The notes below the pieces were generated by a model. That model was not told the origin of the DNA. It made no database searches and saw only the letters and a program-made list of their open reading frames with translations. Position numbers and translations under genes: made by a program. Positions 35,245-48,099 of a stretch of 64,000 nucleotides of DNA are shown here, piece after piece (the stretch's first letter is position 1; every line of letters begins with the position of its first letter). Origin of the DNA: Delphinus delphis (Eukaryota > Chordata > Mammalia > Artiodactyla > Delphinidae); assembly GCF_949987515.2 (NCBI RefSeq), contig NC_082688.1, positions 76,078,731 to 76,142,730 of the forward strand. The letters run 5' to 3'.

Positions 35245-35400
35245 GAAGCAATGATTGAGGACCTACCATGTATAGTACTTTATATTTTTTTATATCCCGT
35301 AACACTCCAAGTATTTTTACTTCAATTTTACAAATAAGGAAAACGAGTTACACCTGAAGTGATTAATTTGCCCAGATTTTCCAAGTTGCTCTCTGTTCTT
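35245..35400 (-). mobile_element. MIR
   Basis: Reverse MIR: gattgaggacctaccatgta, cttcaattttacaaataagg and gtgattaatttgcccagatt. Confidence 0.6.
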
Positions 35401-35664
35401 CTAACTTGCAAAATTGACGAGTCAATCAAAAAGAAATGAAGATTAAACAGAACCTCAGAAATTAAGGGCAAATAAAACAGGAAATTTTAAAAGGAAGAAT
35501 AATAAATATATAAATTAGTGATTTTTTTAGTAGACTACATTCTAGTCACTGGCTTACCACCATCTTATGCAGCTTGAATACTTCCAGGATCTAGTCTTGG
35601 TCCTTCTCTCAGCTTTACTATGCTTCTGATCCCTGCCCAAGAAGTCCCACTGTCCTCCTATATT

Positions 35665-35671
<7 letters not shown>

Positions 35672-35700
<29 letters not shown>

Positions 35701-35890
35701 TGGTACCCAGGCCTCTCACTGTTGTGGCCTCTCCCACCGCGCAGCACAGGCTCCGGACGCGCAGGCTCAGCGGCCATGGCTCACGGGCCCAGCCGCTCCG
35801 CGGCACGTGGGATCCTCCCGGACCGGGGCACGAAACCGTGTCCCCTGCATCGGCAGGCGGACTCTCAACCACTGCGCCACCAGGGAAGCC
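35672..35890 (-). mobile_element. CHR-type SINE, copy G (young)
   Basis: The plus strand has a long pure T tail up to 35699, then tggtacccaggcctctcact, and ends ccaccagggaagcc. It is rich in retained CpG. A 15-bp exact duplication cctatatttcttttt lies at 35657-35671 and 35891-35905. Confidence 0.96.
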
Positions 35891-36004
35891 CCTATATTTC
35901 TTTTTAAGCCTCAGAATAACCTTCCCTTCATTCTTTCAGTAGAGCACATCTATTTCATACAGGCCACATAATATCAATATATATTTCTGTTTCCCCACAC
36001 GTGC

Positions 36005-36905
36005 AAAGGCTGATGAGCTGCCCACCCAGACAGTAACAGAGATCGATGCTGAGCCTCAATTAAAGCACGATCCTCGGGGAGACCCAGCAGCCACTTGATG
36101 GAAAGCTGATTATGACATTGGACCTCTTCCACCTCAGGAGTAGTGATTCATTTTGACTACAACTAAAACCAATTCTAAATAAGGGTTTGCTTATCTGCCT
36201 GTAGGGCCTTGTTCAGCACCACGGTCCAAGGACCTAGAGAGTATCTGATCCATCAGTACATGATACTGCATAATATTACCTTAGACCGAAATACTTTGGA
36301 GGTCAGCAATAGATACATAATCATGGGATCCACTCACCCCGACACATACTGCATGAGCCAGAAGCGGCTGACCTGACAGACACATGGAACAGCGCTTGGA
36401 GGTGTGGCTGAAGCGCCAGCTTGGAGATGACGTGCTGCAACCACGGGTGCCATTTAAAGGACGTGGGAAACACGCTAAATCAATGACCATTCTTTGGTAC
36501 TGCATCCCTAATAGACAGAATACACAGCCTAGAGACCAAGGGGAGGAAGCAGAAGTGGTCAAAACTGACATCACTCCCAGGGCCCTAAGTGGGGAATTTG
36601 TGCATTCTGTCCCACAAATTTAGGCTCTGTGAATCCAGACATCCTGGTTTTCAGAGGAAGGGTGCTTCCATGAGAGGACACAGTAGGAGTCTCATTGAAC
36701 TTTAGGATACACCTTACACCCAATCACGTTGGGCTCCTTGTGCCGGGAGACTAGCAGAAAGGAGGGGAGTCATCATACTGTCAGGGAAAACTGATGAGCA
36801 GGTGGAGGTGCTGCCGGACAACAAGGGCAGGGAAGAATTTCTAGCATCCAGGTGATTTATAGGGAATTTCTTGGTATTTCCTTGTTTTTGATAATCAATA
36901 GACAA
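36005..36905 (+). pseudogene. Endogenous retrovirus ERV-L pol 3' end (fossil)
   Basis: A non-LTR-bounded fragment recognised as the last part of an ERV-L pol gene. The segment around 36340-36560 corresponds to the late integrase region, and 36600-36900 to the dUTPase-like module that ERV-L elements carry downstream of integrase. The plus frame at 36384-36623 is one surviving open piece; other pieces lie in different frames, with in-frame stops and indels throughout. Gag, protease and most of reverse transcriptase are missing. The identification rests on the order of conserved nucleotide blocks, not on an intact motif. It is an old mammalian element and cannot encode an enzyme. Confidence 0.75.
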
Positions 36906-37560
36906 GTGCAGTAGCCATGGCCTGAGAAGGGAATGGTGAGGAGGGGTTCAGACCCCTTAGTAATGGCCTGTTCCACCCCCAAGGTAAGCCATGTAGATCA
37001 GTAGAGGTGCTGGCTAAGGATGAGGGAATTCTAAAACGTGTGGGAGAAGAGAGAAAAAAATAGGAAGACAATAGGTATCCGCTGTGGCCTTGAGACTAAC
37101 GGCACTGGCAGGGGCTGTAGTTCTAACCTTCCTCTTGGAGGCTCTGCCAGAAAAGGTGACTTACTAGGATCCTGAAGAAGCTGTTCCAAGATGCAATAAA
37201 CTTATTACAGGAAGCATGAAACTTATTACAGGAAGCATGAAGAGCCAAGCGTCACAGGAATGAACGTGGTAGATGCTGCAGGACATTACCCAGATCCTCC
37301 TTCAGGACAAGGCTCTCACCCCCCAGCTGCCTGAGGTGTTGGCTCCTGGTGGCTCACAGCTGACTCTTTCTCTGGGCATTTTCCTCCTTCCACCAAAGGT
37401 AACTGCTTTACCTGAGATAAGTCACCTTCCCACAGGCAGCTCACATCTAATGACTGATCGATAGATGGGTACAAAGGCCGGGCCCCCCTTTCTCTATCTG
37501 GGACACCTATAACAATATTCATCCCAAGCACACCCCTCAACAAAGTTCCTACATCAAAAG
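36906..37560. other. GC-richer sequence after ERV-L pol
   Basis: It could be ERV-L 3' sequence or a decayed LTR, but no LTR family was recognised. It includes the tandem 21-mer below. The frames at 37273-37464 and 37316-37543 have no motif. Confidence 0.35.
37200..37241. repeat. Tandem duplication, period 21
   Basis: Two adjacent copies of aacttattacaggaagcatg with one spacer base each. Confidence 0.9.
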
Positions 37561-38549
37561 CTCCATCTCAGGGTCTGTCAAGAAAACTGACATAAAGCAA
37601 GAATCTAAAATTCAGAAGCCGTGGAGATGAGAACTGAACACAGATACGGCCGGCTCTAAAGTCCATATCCTGTTCATTATATACTCCCATCTCCCATAAA
37701 GAACAGTTTACTCTCATTTTCAACATATTTTTGTCTAGACAGTAAACACAGTTCATAATGATATGTTTAAGCCTGTAAGTCAGAAAGCATTCTTCAGTGT
37801 TACCCAATAGCTATAATTATACTGCCACTGGAACATTAAACTAATATATTTATACCCCTTGAATTCCAGACTGAGATAAATTAGTAGATACAGAAAGATA
37901 TATACATATTTACTAATTTATAATATTATATTAAAATATATATGCATATATGTGTGTATATCTATTCTATAAAATATAAGTCAAGACTAACTTGGTTAGT
38001 TTGACCAAAATTCCTAATTATGTTAGCCTATTTTCAAAGAACAGTATACTTTTAATCATGCCATTTTCTAGGGAAAAAATTCAAAACAGCTCTGTTTCAG
38101 AAAACTTAAAGGATTAGTTACAGAACAAAGGCTTACATTTTCTACCATAAAATGTAAGGATTTTATCAGGCATGAAATGTAGTCAGAACAATTTACGGTC
38201 CAGTAAAATATTACTTCAGGCAAGCTTTACAATCAGAATGCAGAAGTTACCTAATTCTATGTAATTTTGAGAGAATGCAGTTAGGACTTTACAACCAGTG
38301 AATGGTTCAACTCAGTGGTCATCACCTCTCTGTAGTCTCTTGTCTGGAAATCATTATATCTCTCGAAACTGTTCCTGAAGAAATTCCACATCACTTATTC
38401 TTAATTCTGGGTGACACCATTACACTCTTCTATTTAAACGTACTTGGCATGATTGGTTTACTCATGTTATTCCACAGCAATACTGCATTAAGTGCTTAGC
38501 GTGATAAATAAACACAAGACAAAATCAGATAAACTGAGACAAGGAAGTT
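37561..38549. other. Unique AT-rich DNA
   Basis: TA-rich patch at 37895-37980. No gene recognised. Confidence 0.4.
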
Positions 38550-38690
38550 CCAAGAAACGTACCTAACCTGCCACAGTGAGGCAGGAAATAGTTGCTATAC
38601 CTTGAGGAAGAGTCTCTGGTGCCTGGCATAGTAACCAGCATGTGGTAAACAACTGATAAATATCTTGGCATGAGTAAATGAGTACATACG
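38550..38690 (+). mobile_element. L2 3' tail
   Basis: ctggtgcctggcatagtaac, then gataaatatcttggcatgag and taaatgagta match the forward L2 3' end. Confidence 0.5.
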
Positions 38691-38900
38691 TGGAAAGATA
38701 AAATGAGCGAGAGAACTGGATGGGACAAAGATCCCAATTAACTGAGTGATGAACTAAAGGTAACACAATGCATTTGATGAGCATCATTATAGGTGTTTCA
38801 TTATTTATAAACTAGTCCTTAATATCATTTTTTTAAATAAAATAAGAAAGCGGTATAATAAAAAATATGAGATTCTGTACTCAGTCCCCACTCCCTCTCC

Positions 38901-38958
38901 TATTTAATATAGAATGGTTTAGATAACACTACTTAATACAGAATGGTTTAGATAAGAG
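38901..38958. repeat. Tandem duplication, period 29
   Basis: Two diverged 29-base units share agaatggtttagataa. No mobile element explains it. Confidence 0.85.
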
Positions 38959-39370
38959 TATAGAGCTGCAGTATGAGTTCTGAATCAACAGGCAATGTGA
39001 TGTGTCTCCCCCATACACTAATACCATGGCAAGCTTTATTATTACACCTGTAGCATATAGAGGAAGGTAGGAAATGAGCCTGCATTACTTTCCCGTTGTC
39101 ATTTCTATATGGAGTCTTGCTTTTTGTTTTGGATACCAGATTTTATGAGATCCGCAAACAAATGGAACACGATATGGGTGAAAGGCTAAGTTAGTGAAGA
39201 AAATCAAAATAATATAGGAAATGGCTGAAAGAATTGAACATGATCAGAGGAAGCATGCGAGTTGTTTTGGAACATCTGAATAAGCATCATAAAATTTTAG
39301 CTAGCGATATTTTAAGTATTGATGACATGAGGAAGAACACTAAACACCGTCAAGATGGTTTGTGCCTTAA

Positions 39371-39558
39371 GACAAAAGTTAGCAAATTACAGGCTGCCAG
39401 ATCTGGCCACCAAGTCTATGCTCTTCATTTACACATTGTTTATGTCTGTTTTACTGCTACAGTAGCAGAGTTAAGTAGTTGGGACAGAGACCACACAGCC
39501 CACCAAGCCACATGTATTCACTACATGACCACTTACAGAAAAAGTCTGCTGACACCTG
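39371..39558 (-). mobile_element. hAT-Charlie-type MITE, second copy
   Basis: Reverse orientation of the family seen at 3271-3502: gttagcaaattacaggctgc, cagagttaagtagttgggac, agagaccacacagcccac and acttacagaaaaagtctgct in the right order. The 5' and 3' termini are decayed. Confidence 0.82.
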
Positions 39559-39567
39559 CCTCAAGAG

Positions 39568-40240
39568 ATAGTCATTCATTCATTTATTCATTCATTTAGA
39601 AAATATGTTTCAAGCAAATATAATGTTTCTAAAATGTACCGGACACTGACAATATACAGGTAGGACACAGTCTTAGCCCTGGTATCAATTTCCCTGTCAC
39701 CAGACAGAAATTAGGTGACCATTAGCAAAGCATATTTTGGAAGGGAGCAAATCATGAAACAAATTATTGGACTCAATGACCTCAAAGGTTTCTTTCAACT
39801 GTAAGATTCTTTAAAAAAGGAAGCCTCTTGGAGGAAAAGGCCTTGAAAAACTGGTAAATGGAAACAGATGAAGAAATAGGGGGTTGAGTTTATGGAGAAG
39901 AGTCAAGGTGAGTGATTAGAGAATAAAGACCAGTCAAGTTGGATAAGTATATGGGGTAGAAGTGAGTAAGTACAGAGGAAATATCTGGACAGACTAAAAA
40001 CACTATATTGTGAAGGGTATTCTATGTCAGACTTAAAAGTTTTTAGCTTATTTCAGACAACAGGAAGCTATGAAGTCTTTTTGAAAAGGGGCAGCATAAA
40101 CAAAGTGAAATTCTGGGAAGATCAATTTGACAGAGATATGTAGGATGGATTGGAGATGAAAGATAGGAGAACAGTACAGGCTCAAAATAAGCACGAAATA
40201 CTAAGAATTGGGTGGGAAGAGAGAAGCAGGAGTGAACGTG
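39568..40240 (-). mobile_element. L2 3' half
   Basis: It opens with (attc)n and catttagaaaatatgtttca, then a decayed caccggacactg block. Further in are gaagggtattctatgtcaga-like and caacaggaagctatgaagtc blocks and the ggatggattggagatgaaag part. Consistent reverse L2 order over more than 600 bases. Confidence 0.65.
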
Positions 40241-41449
40241 TGTTTCACATGAATGAGGCATGTTGGCTCCACAGCAACTCAGGCTCATGAGAAAAAATAG
40301 GGAGCGGGGGCTAGGTGTGACTAGGGTTCTGCCCCTGGATGCATATTATTTCTTTCTCAGAGCCAGAGGCTTCCTCTATACATGGCCCAAAGGAACATGG
40401 TAAACTCCATCCTGATTTTAGTCAATATCCAAGAAAGCCCAGCATTGGTGGGTAGAAAATGATGTCGTTTAGAACAGGATCGCTGACAGTGATGATGACT
40501 ATACAGAATGGTGTTTGGACTTTCAGAGAGGAGGCCATCAACTTTCTTGGGGCCCTAGTTAATGAACAACTGAGAAGTGGATTGTATCAAGTCTGGGAGG
40601 AAACTACAGAGAAAAAACAAAAAAAAAAACAAAAAAAAACAAAAACCCAAACCCAACCCCCACCCCCCAAGAAAAACAACTAGAAATTCAGTTGTAGAGT
40701 TTTGATTAACATGGTAGAAATAGGGAAAAGATGTGAGTCTGTGGGTATTTGTGTGCCAAAGGCAGCAAGAATAATTCCAAGCCCCACTGGTTGCTGAGTT
40801 TGAAGCTGTTGATATGCTATGTAACCTGGAGCTGGGTGTGGCTCTGCTTGTAGGTAGCAGATCTCAGGGAATAATTATAACTATGTTTGTGTGGAATTTA
40901 AATGTGTCCTTTCCAATTTGGGCTTGAGAGTACATGCGTATATATCAAATGTACAAGACCATACTTAACGTCCGAACGGGCATCATTAAGAAGAAAGGAA
41001 GGCAATGATCTTTTCGAAGAAGGTCAGCTATTTTAAAGGTCCTCATTAGTCTTAGACTATAACCATGGCTTTAAAAGGAAATTGTTACCTTCTGCCCAGA
41101 GTGCACCCAATTGTCCACCCACTCATTAGATATGTCTTTGTAAAACAATCACATCAATAAATTATATATTAAATGAGCTTAGCTAACTGCCTACAACACA
41201 TTGTAGACCATTAATAGGTGTTCATTTATATTAAGGACAGAAATGATATCCATAGGGAGAGCTAGCTGAAAGCCAAGTAAACACATTTTATATTTCCTTT
41301 GCTGTACATCAGCAATATTCGGAGCAAAGCCCTGAATCTCCCAGGGCTCATTCGTGTGCAATCTGCAACTCCTCAATACCTGAAATCCTCATATAGGCAT
41401 AGTATGATTAAGTTCTACAAGCCACACTGCACATTTCAGTGGAAAGCAC
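40241..41449. other. Unique DNA
   Basis: Contains an A-rich then C-rich tract at 40608-40678. A decayed MIR-like 3' end lies at about 41150-41225. No gene seen. Confidence 0.4.
40608..40678. repeat. A-rich/AC-rich simple tract
   Basis: Poly(A) interrupted by single C, then ccc-rich sequence ending ccccaccccccaag. No SINE or retrocopy body was recognised upstream. Confidence 0.85.
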
Positions 41450-41657
41450 TACAGTGTAGTGGTTAAGAACAGCTGCTCTGCTTTTAGACAGCTCTGACAT
41501 GACACCTCAACTGGGTGTGTGATCTTTGACAAGTTAGTTGACCCCTATGCTTCATGTTCTTGATCTGTAAAACGGGGGTGGTAATAAAATAGCATCTGCC
41601 TCACTGGGCTAATGTAAGGATTAAATGAGAAACTGCAATTAAAGTGCTTGATACCTT
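41450..41657 (+). mobile_element. MIR, nearly full length
   Basis: Forward MIR in order: tacagtgtagtggttaagaa, gtgtgtgatctttgacaagt, gttcttgatctgtaaaacgg, gcctcactgggctaatgtaa and ggattaaatgaga. Confidence 0.88.
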
Positions 41658-41829
41658 GGAATCGCCAAATACATACTATCATGGTTTTTTTCACACCTTT
41701 TTCCAAACAGGATTTGTGGAGATTTATAACATACATGACAATTAGAACAAAAAGGACCCCCCCATCCCCTGACAAAAAACAAAGGAATCCTATGGTAAAA
41801 GGTAGCAGTTTGGAGGTGGGGCCTTCTAC

Positions 41830-42120
41830 TCTGCCTTAAGACTGATCTTCCTCAAACCCAATCCGTAACCAAGTCCCCTGGTTAAAATCCTAATCTGCAC
41901 CTCTTCCGCTGTGGGATGATTATTCACTCTAGCGTGCCCTCCAGGCTCTTTGTGGGTGGTCTCTTTCCACCTTACACGCAGCACTCACCCTTTCATTTCT
42001 AAAGTTGAAGTACTATAGGACCCCAATCTTTTCTGTGCATAAGATCCCAGATTTCTGGGATTCCTCTTGTCATTATATATAGCCCCTTCTCTACCTGGAA
42101 TGCTTTCTCTTCCCTTCCTT
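41830..42120 (+). mobile_element. L2 fragment
   Basis: Diverged forward L2: cccctggttaaaatcctaat at the left and ctctacctggaatgctttct at the right. Confidence 0.55.
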
Positions 42121-42959
42121 AATCTCCCCAAAACGACCGTGCAGTGTGGGAAAGGCTTAGGAAAGGAAGTATGTGGACTTGTTGGAAGAAGGTCTTCAAA
42201 AAAGGCCAGCATGTTCAAGGCAGCAGAGACTCATGGGGAGACCTGTGGATTCCAGAGAGTGGGAAGTCAAGCTCCTCAGGGGGTCCTCACTTGGGAAGGA
42301 GGCAGTCCCTACAGAGAATATCCCAGTGCATGAAGCCGTTAAACAGGAATTTGGAGGTGAGTGAAAAAAGGGGGTTTGTCAGCTCTAAACCCCAACCACT
42401 AAATTAATGTTGAATCTTGGTTTACGCTAATGACACTTCGTAATGTAATTCTAGGTAAGAGCATCTGTACAATATGTCAGATATTCCCAGAGGTGTTTAG
42501 AGAGAGGGAGTAAGTCAACCAGATAACACTGTGTGAAATTAATTAAACAGGGACTTTAATATAAGGAAGCTCTGAATTGGAAAATACATCTGTTTTGTAT
42601 ATGCATTTTCTTCCACTTCACCTGTGGTGTTTAGGTTTGCCTAGAATTCTCGTGGGAAAAGAATTTGGGGTAGAAAATTCTATGATCTTGTGCTAATGCA
42701 GAAAATAAGTTTATAAGTCTCGAGAGTGGGATTACACCTATGAAAGCCTTTTGATATGTTTTCGTATTCACTAAAACATTATACGATATGATGTGGAAAT
42801 GTACAAATATTAAATTCGTAGTAAAGAGTACTATACTACTGATTTCTATTGTAAACTGTAGTTAGATAATTCAAAAGCTATATTTAGATAGTTAGTAATT
42901 TTTAATAACGTAATAAGCAAACCCCCTGTCAACACAAAAAATAAGAGAATTGACAGTAT
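42121..42959. other. Unique DNA, no gene seen
   Basis: Three overlapping plus frames of 63-88 codons at 42067-42407 reflect a locally GC-rich patch without stops. No codon signature, motif or splice context was recognised. Confidence 0.4.
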
Positions 42960-43430
42960 GTTCTTCCTCAGCCCCAAACATATGAACCACCTCTTCAGGC
43001 AACCAGCATTCTGAAGTTCACATTTATCATTTCCTTTCCTTTCTATTTTACGGTTTTATTGCATCTCTAAGCATTCATGTAAAAATGTGTTTATATATGC
43101 ATATGTGTATGATGTTTTTAACTTAAAAAATAATCATGTTGTATTTAATCATTTGGGCTTGATTTTTTTCAGTTAATTTTTATGGTAGTTATTGAAATAT
43201 TTGAACCTGTTTCCACATTTTATTTCATTTCAATTTGATCTTCTCTATTATACTTTAAAAAATAATTATCCTCTCTATTTATTTTTTTCCATTATTTTTA
43301 AAACAAACACTTCAGCACATATCACATTCACTGACTTCTACTCCCCAAGCATATCTGGTATTATCATTCTGGACTTTTAATTTTGGTGATAATATAATGG
43401 TATTATCATACCAGACTTTTAATTTTGTAT
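42960..43430 (-). mobile_element. Old L1 (L1M-like) 3' part
   Basis: Reverse reading of an L1M ORF2-end/3' UTR: ccaaacatatgaaccacctc, caggcaaccagcattctgaa, tgcatatgtgtatgatgttt. High divergence. It contains a partial duplication of a 29-base unit (43357-43385 and 43399-43427). Confidence 0.45.
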
Positions 43431-45759
43431 CAGTTTAGATATGTTTATTCTTTTTCTTTCCTCTTAGCAGTTTTTAAAACTACAGTTTTTAACAAAGAAT
43501 AAAATAACTTTTAAAACATCATATATTTCTTAAAACATCTCCTAAGATTTACCTATTTTCTTATTTAAATATTTATGCAAACTGTTCCTGGCATGGGTCT
43601 TTAGCAAAGTTTCAGAGGCTTTGTATGATAAAGAATACCATATCCTTGCATTTAAATAACAGTTAGCTGGCTATCAAGTACTAGGTCTTCAGTGCTTTTA
43701 ATACTTTAAAAGCACTCCACTGTTTTCTTGCATCCAATGTTGCATATGAAAAATCTGATGTTGGTCTGATTTTTGTTTCTTTTATATGATCCATTGTATT
43801 CTATGCATTCTTCTTTTACCCAATTAATATATACTAAGTGGCTACTATGTGATGCACTATGTTAGGCGCTGGTGTACGGAAGTGTATAGGGAGGCACATC
43901 TACAATAATTCTAGGAGGTTGTCCTCTATTGAAGTACATTTCACATGATCAAGAATATGTTTTTAAGGCCAATTTTAAAGGAAGCATTACCTTCCTTCCA
44001 TTCTCTTAAAGACTCAGTGTTCAGAGTCTCTAGGCCCATACCATTGCTTCACCTGATTTGATACCCCCAGCTCCAAGTTCCCTCTAGATCATAATTAACT
44101 TTACCTTAAGTGAATCAAAATTCACTTGCCTTGCCTAGACCAGATTCAGTTTTCTCACAGCTGTTAAAAAGTTACACAGGAGTAAATTCACATAGAGGTT
44201 AATTTTATGTAAGGGGAACCCATAAATGAGGGTTGAGGGGCAGGGATTGCTGTAGTCCATTTCATGGCTCTACTCTGAATTGAGAAGTGTAGAGAAAGCA
44301 CAAATACCGTTACTCTTCATAATGCTGTTTTCCTCTTTCTAGACAAACAAAATTAGGTTTTGTGGCTGGGAAGAAGCTATGTGCAGCTTAGGGAAAATTA
44401 TGAAGCAGAGGAAATGAAGTGAGCAAAAGATAAATATTCAAAATATAATCCTTCCCTGGAAGTCTCAAATGTACCAAATCCTCTATGAATTGTGTTTCTT
44501 TCAAAAAAAATAAACAAGATTTGATCATAAACAAATATATATGCACATGTTTCATTAACCTACCTTTCTGGATAATGGCAACAAGGCTTAGCCACAGATT
44601 CAGAAAAGTCAAAAGAAAATGGGCCAGGGAGAAAAAAAGGGATGACAGTTTGGATTTATTAGGGAAACCTGCACATCTCTGGCAACTGTGTGGACTTTAT
44701 TTTTAGTGAAATAATACAACTCAATATATATCTTCTTACAGAACATCACTAATAAAATACTACAGTGCTAGGCCTTCTGGGAACTCCAACATGATATTAA
44801 CAGATAATTTGTCTTCGAGAGGGATATCAACAATTATAAAGTGTCTTTTCTCCCCAACTCAATATTGGAAACCTTGCACATAACACATCAATGACACATA
44901 TTCCTCTGCTTGCCTGAGGATTATGGTTAGCAAAGATTTTATCAGATACATTGTAGCTCTCACTTAAAGGGGAAGGACACACAATGTTCTCACAGAGATC
45001 GAGGACTGCCCACATGTATCCTGCTGAATCTGGATGTGCCCTTTGAGAGTGATGAGCACGTGACAGAGGCTAGTTTTCTAGCTAGCACCTTCATTTGTAC
45101 TAAAAGACACTAACTACCCGAGAAGGGGGACTTGAATGCATGTGTGTGTCTACCCCATTTTCTTCTGCTTCACAGTTCCCTACAATTCCACGTATCTTCT
45201 TCCCCATCACAACAATGAAAAAGGTATATTTTAAATAACGTTGAAGGAAGATCAGATACATATATAACCCAATGAATAATTCTAAAGCTGAGGAAACTTT
45301 TTATTGATCAATGTCATTTCAATGAAGACATAATGTCTTTAATAAAAATGCCTGCAACATATTCAACCAATAAGACATAAAAACCCTGTGTTTGGGAATA
45401 ATCATAGCTAGTTACCTCAGCTAAGAGAGCAACACCTTGTGTGGTATATGAGAACTTCTGTCACGTATTCTGCAAGATGAGGCTTCTCATTTTAAAAACA
45501 AACTATTCTACATAGTCTTTTTATATGCTAGGGGCTTCTTAGACTAATTCATGAATGTGAAAATAATCTTTCACAAAATAATTATTTTTGATTTCAACAA
45601 AGATAAAGGGAAGCATGAAGCTTTTATATTTTATATGGGAATAAGAAGGATATCAAGCAAGTTTTGAATCTACAGAGTTAACAAATTAGAAGAAAATTAA
45701 GTCTTGAATATACAGTAAGAATGTTTATAAACACTGTGTTAGGGATGAAGATTTACAGT
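43431..45759. other. Mostly unique DNA
   Basis: A weak reverse L2 block lies at about 43815-43885 (ctaagtggctactatgtgat, gttaggcgctggtgtac). No gene recognised over 2.3 kb. Confidence 0.4.
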
Positions 45760-46500
45760 ATAACAAGCACTGTGTACCTACTGCCCAGTATAAGCAACAG
45801 GACACATCCTTGACCTTTAAGGCCCTCACATGTCCATCACTGATACCAGCTACTGTCCCTCCTGACTCCAAAGACAACTGTAAACACCAAATTTATGTTT
45901 TGTCATTCCCTCATTCTTCTTTACAGTTTACCACACTGGTTAATATCCTCAAACATAGTATCCTACTTTGCATGTTTTTCAAGGTTATGAAACCAGACTT
46001 GATTTTTTTTCTCTCAGGGTTATGTCCCTAAGATAGATTCATGTTGTCTTGTGCAGCTGTATTTTATTCACTCTTATTGCTGGAGAGTATTATATTATGT
46101 GAATATACAACATTTTTCCTCTATTTCACTGTTGATGGCATTTGGGATTTCCCCAGCATTTTGCCATTATAAACATTGCTGCTCTTAACATTCATGCATG
46201 AGTATTCAGGTTCAGGAGTCCTGGGACATATAAAGAATAGCTTCCCTTAGATTTACAGCACGAGGAGTAGATGTGCTGAAAAATAGGGATGCCTATGTTC
46301 ACATTTACTATCATACGCCAAACTGTTTTCCAAATCTGTTAAGTTGAACCATGGACTCTTAAATATTCCGTTTGTTCCACATCTTTTAATTTTTGCCAAT
46401 CTTGTTTCTCACTCTTGATTTTAATGTGTATCTTTTAGTTATTATTGAGGTTGATGATACATGATTTCTCATATGGGACGTGGCTATTCAAGGTATTTTT
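45760..46500 (-). mobile_element. Old L1 (L1M-like) 3' part
   Basis: Reverse L1M order: ctactttgcatgtttttcaa, ttgctggagagtattatatt, tttcactgttgatggcattt, attataaacattgctgctct, gccaaactgttttccaaatc and atttttgccaatcttg. Well supported by order despite divergence. Confidence 0.75.
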
Positions 46501-47475
46501 GGTGTGTTTTGTGATTTTTTTTACTCCAAACTCACACTCCTTGAATAATTCTTTGATGCAATAAATGTTTGATGGTTGGGCCAAATGTAGATTCACCCAA
46601 GTATAATTTACATTTCTTTCCTGCCATTCACTTAGATGCTTTATCAAGCTCAGCAACTGTACACTCAACATTAGGCTTGAGGGCTTGTTTGGATCCCCCA
46701 GGTAGAATGAATGTAGGCTGCAAAATACACATGAGAACCTGCTTATGGTTACCAAATTTCCTGGGGATTTTTTTCTTTCTACACTCAATGTCAAGGTTCA
46801 AGGATGGCAAATATTCTTGCCGTTCTCTGGAGCATAGATGACCTATTGGTAATTTACATTAAAGCAAAGGCACAGCCCTTTAGGTTCCCAGATTCCTGGG
46901 CATGACAACCATGGCACGGAGGCATCATTTTCACTTACTCAGCACCTCTAGACATCATCACCCCCAACTTTTGCCCCATCTCCTAGAAGATTCCACAGTC
47001 AACCTCACTAGTGATGCACCATCCAACAGGGAGCCTATGCATCTTTCTAGAGAACAAGCATCCCAGTTCCCCACCTCCAAAAAAACACTGTGATCAATAC
47101 ATCCAGAACTTTGCAATTAGAAAAATCTAGAAACTATTTTAAATTCAACAGAAGTCTAAGATTTTATTGTACAGTTGAATAAATTTTTTGTTTTGATTTA
47201 CCTATGGAGGGCACTAGAAATTTCTGAGTCGAGATGAAATAAAGTCTTAATTTATCCCTGGCACCATGCTCCACATTCCATATTCCCCTCTTTCCCTGTG
47301 TCAGGATTTGGAACGTTGCTGTTGTCAAAGGCCCTGAGTTAATTTGATAAATCAATCAAAAATGTTTTTGGGGTCTGGACAAATTTGTGTCTCTTGTAAC
47401 TGAGCAATCTGTTTTCTATTTTTATTAGAATCAAGCTCAGTTTTTATAGCTTGATGAGCCATTTGACTAATATTA
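46501..47475. other. Unique DNA, no gene seen
   Basis: The minus 119-codon and plus 90-codon frames at 46435-46841 overlap the L1 edge and show no motif. Confidence 0.4.
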
Positions 47476-47600
47476 GCTACCAAGTTTTTGAGTGTCTACT
47501 ATCTGCCAGACAATATGTTAGTGTTTTACATACATTTATTTAATCCTTACAGATCTCCCTGATGACCCAAGACTGCCAAGCTAGCAAATGCCTGAGCTGT
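47476..47600 (-). mobile_element. MIR fragment
   Basis: ttttgagtgtctactatctg, ccagacaatatgttagtg and catttatttaatccttacag, reverse MIR. Confidence 0.6.
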
Positions 47601-48099
47601 ATTCTACCTCGGGTCACTGCTTCCACAGTCTCTGCCTTACCCTCTACAACCTGCCACACATTGCGAGGAATAGCCTCCTTATTGTTCAAATCCAGCAGGT
47701 GACTACAAAATTAAACTATTTCTTTCAGCACAAACAGGTTTCAAATTGTTTGGCAGATAACAATGGAAGAACCTTTTTACTGTGAAATCTTAATTCACAT
47801 CGTGCATCATAGGTGTTCACCCCGAAGCCTTATATATTTAATAATTATCTAGTTAAATCACTTTATGTACTAATCAACCAAGTATGTAATAAAAAAATGG
47901 CACAGAAGATTTTTCCAGCTTTGGTGTTGATGAACAGCTTCCATTGGTCTCCTGCTATTAAAATGTTGACATATGCACACCAGAATAGAAAAAGGTTTCC
48001 TTTGAATGTTACATAAATTAAAAAAGAAAACCCTTCACAAAGGAGTTTACGATCCTAGCCTGGTAGACCTTGATATAATCATGCATCTGCTATCTCCTA
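47601..48099. other. Unique DNA
   Basis: No recognised feature. Confidence 0.4.

Noticed and set aside
46435..46841. Overlapping 119- and 90-codon frames on both strands
   Set aside because: Partly in the old L1 edge. Both strands are open at once and no motif is present.
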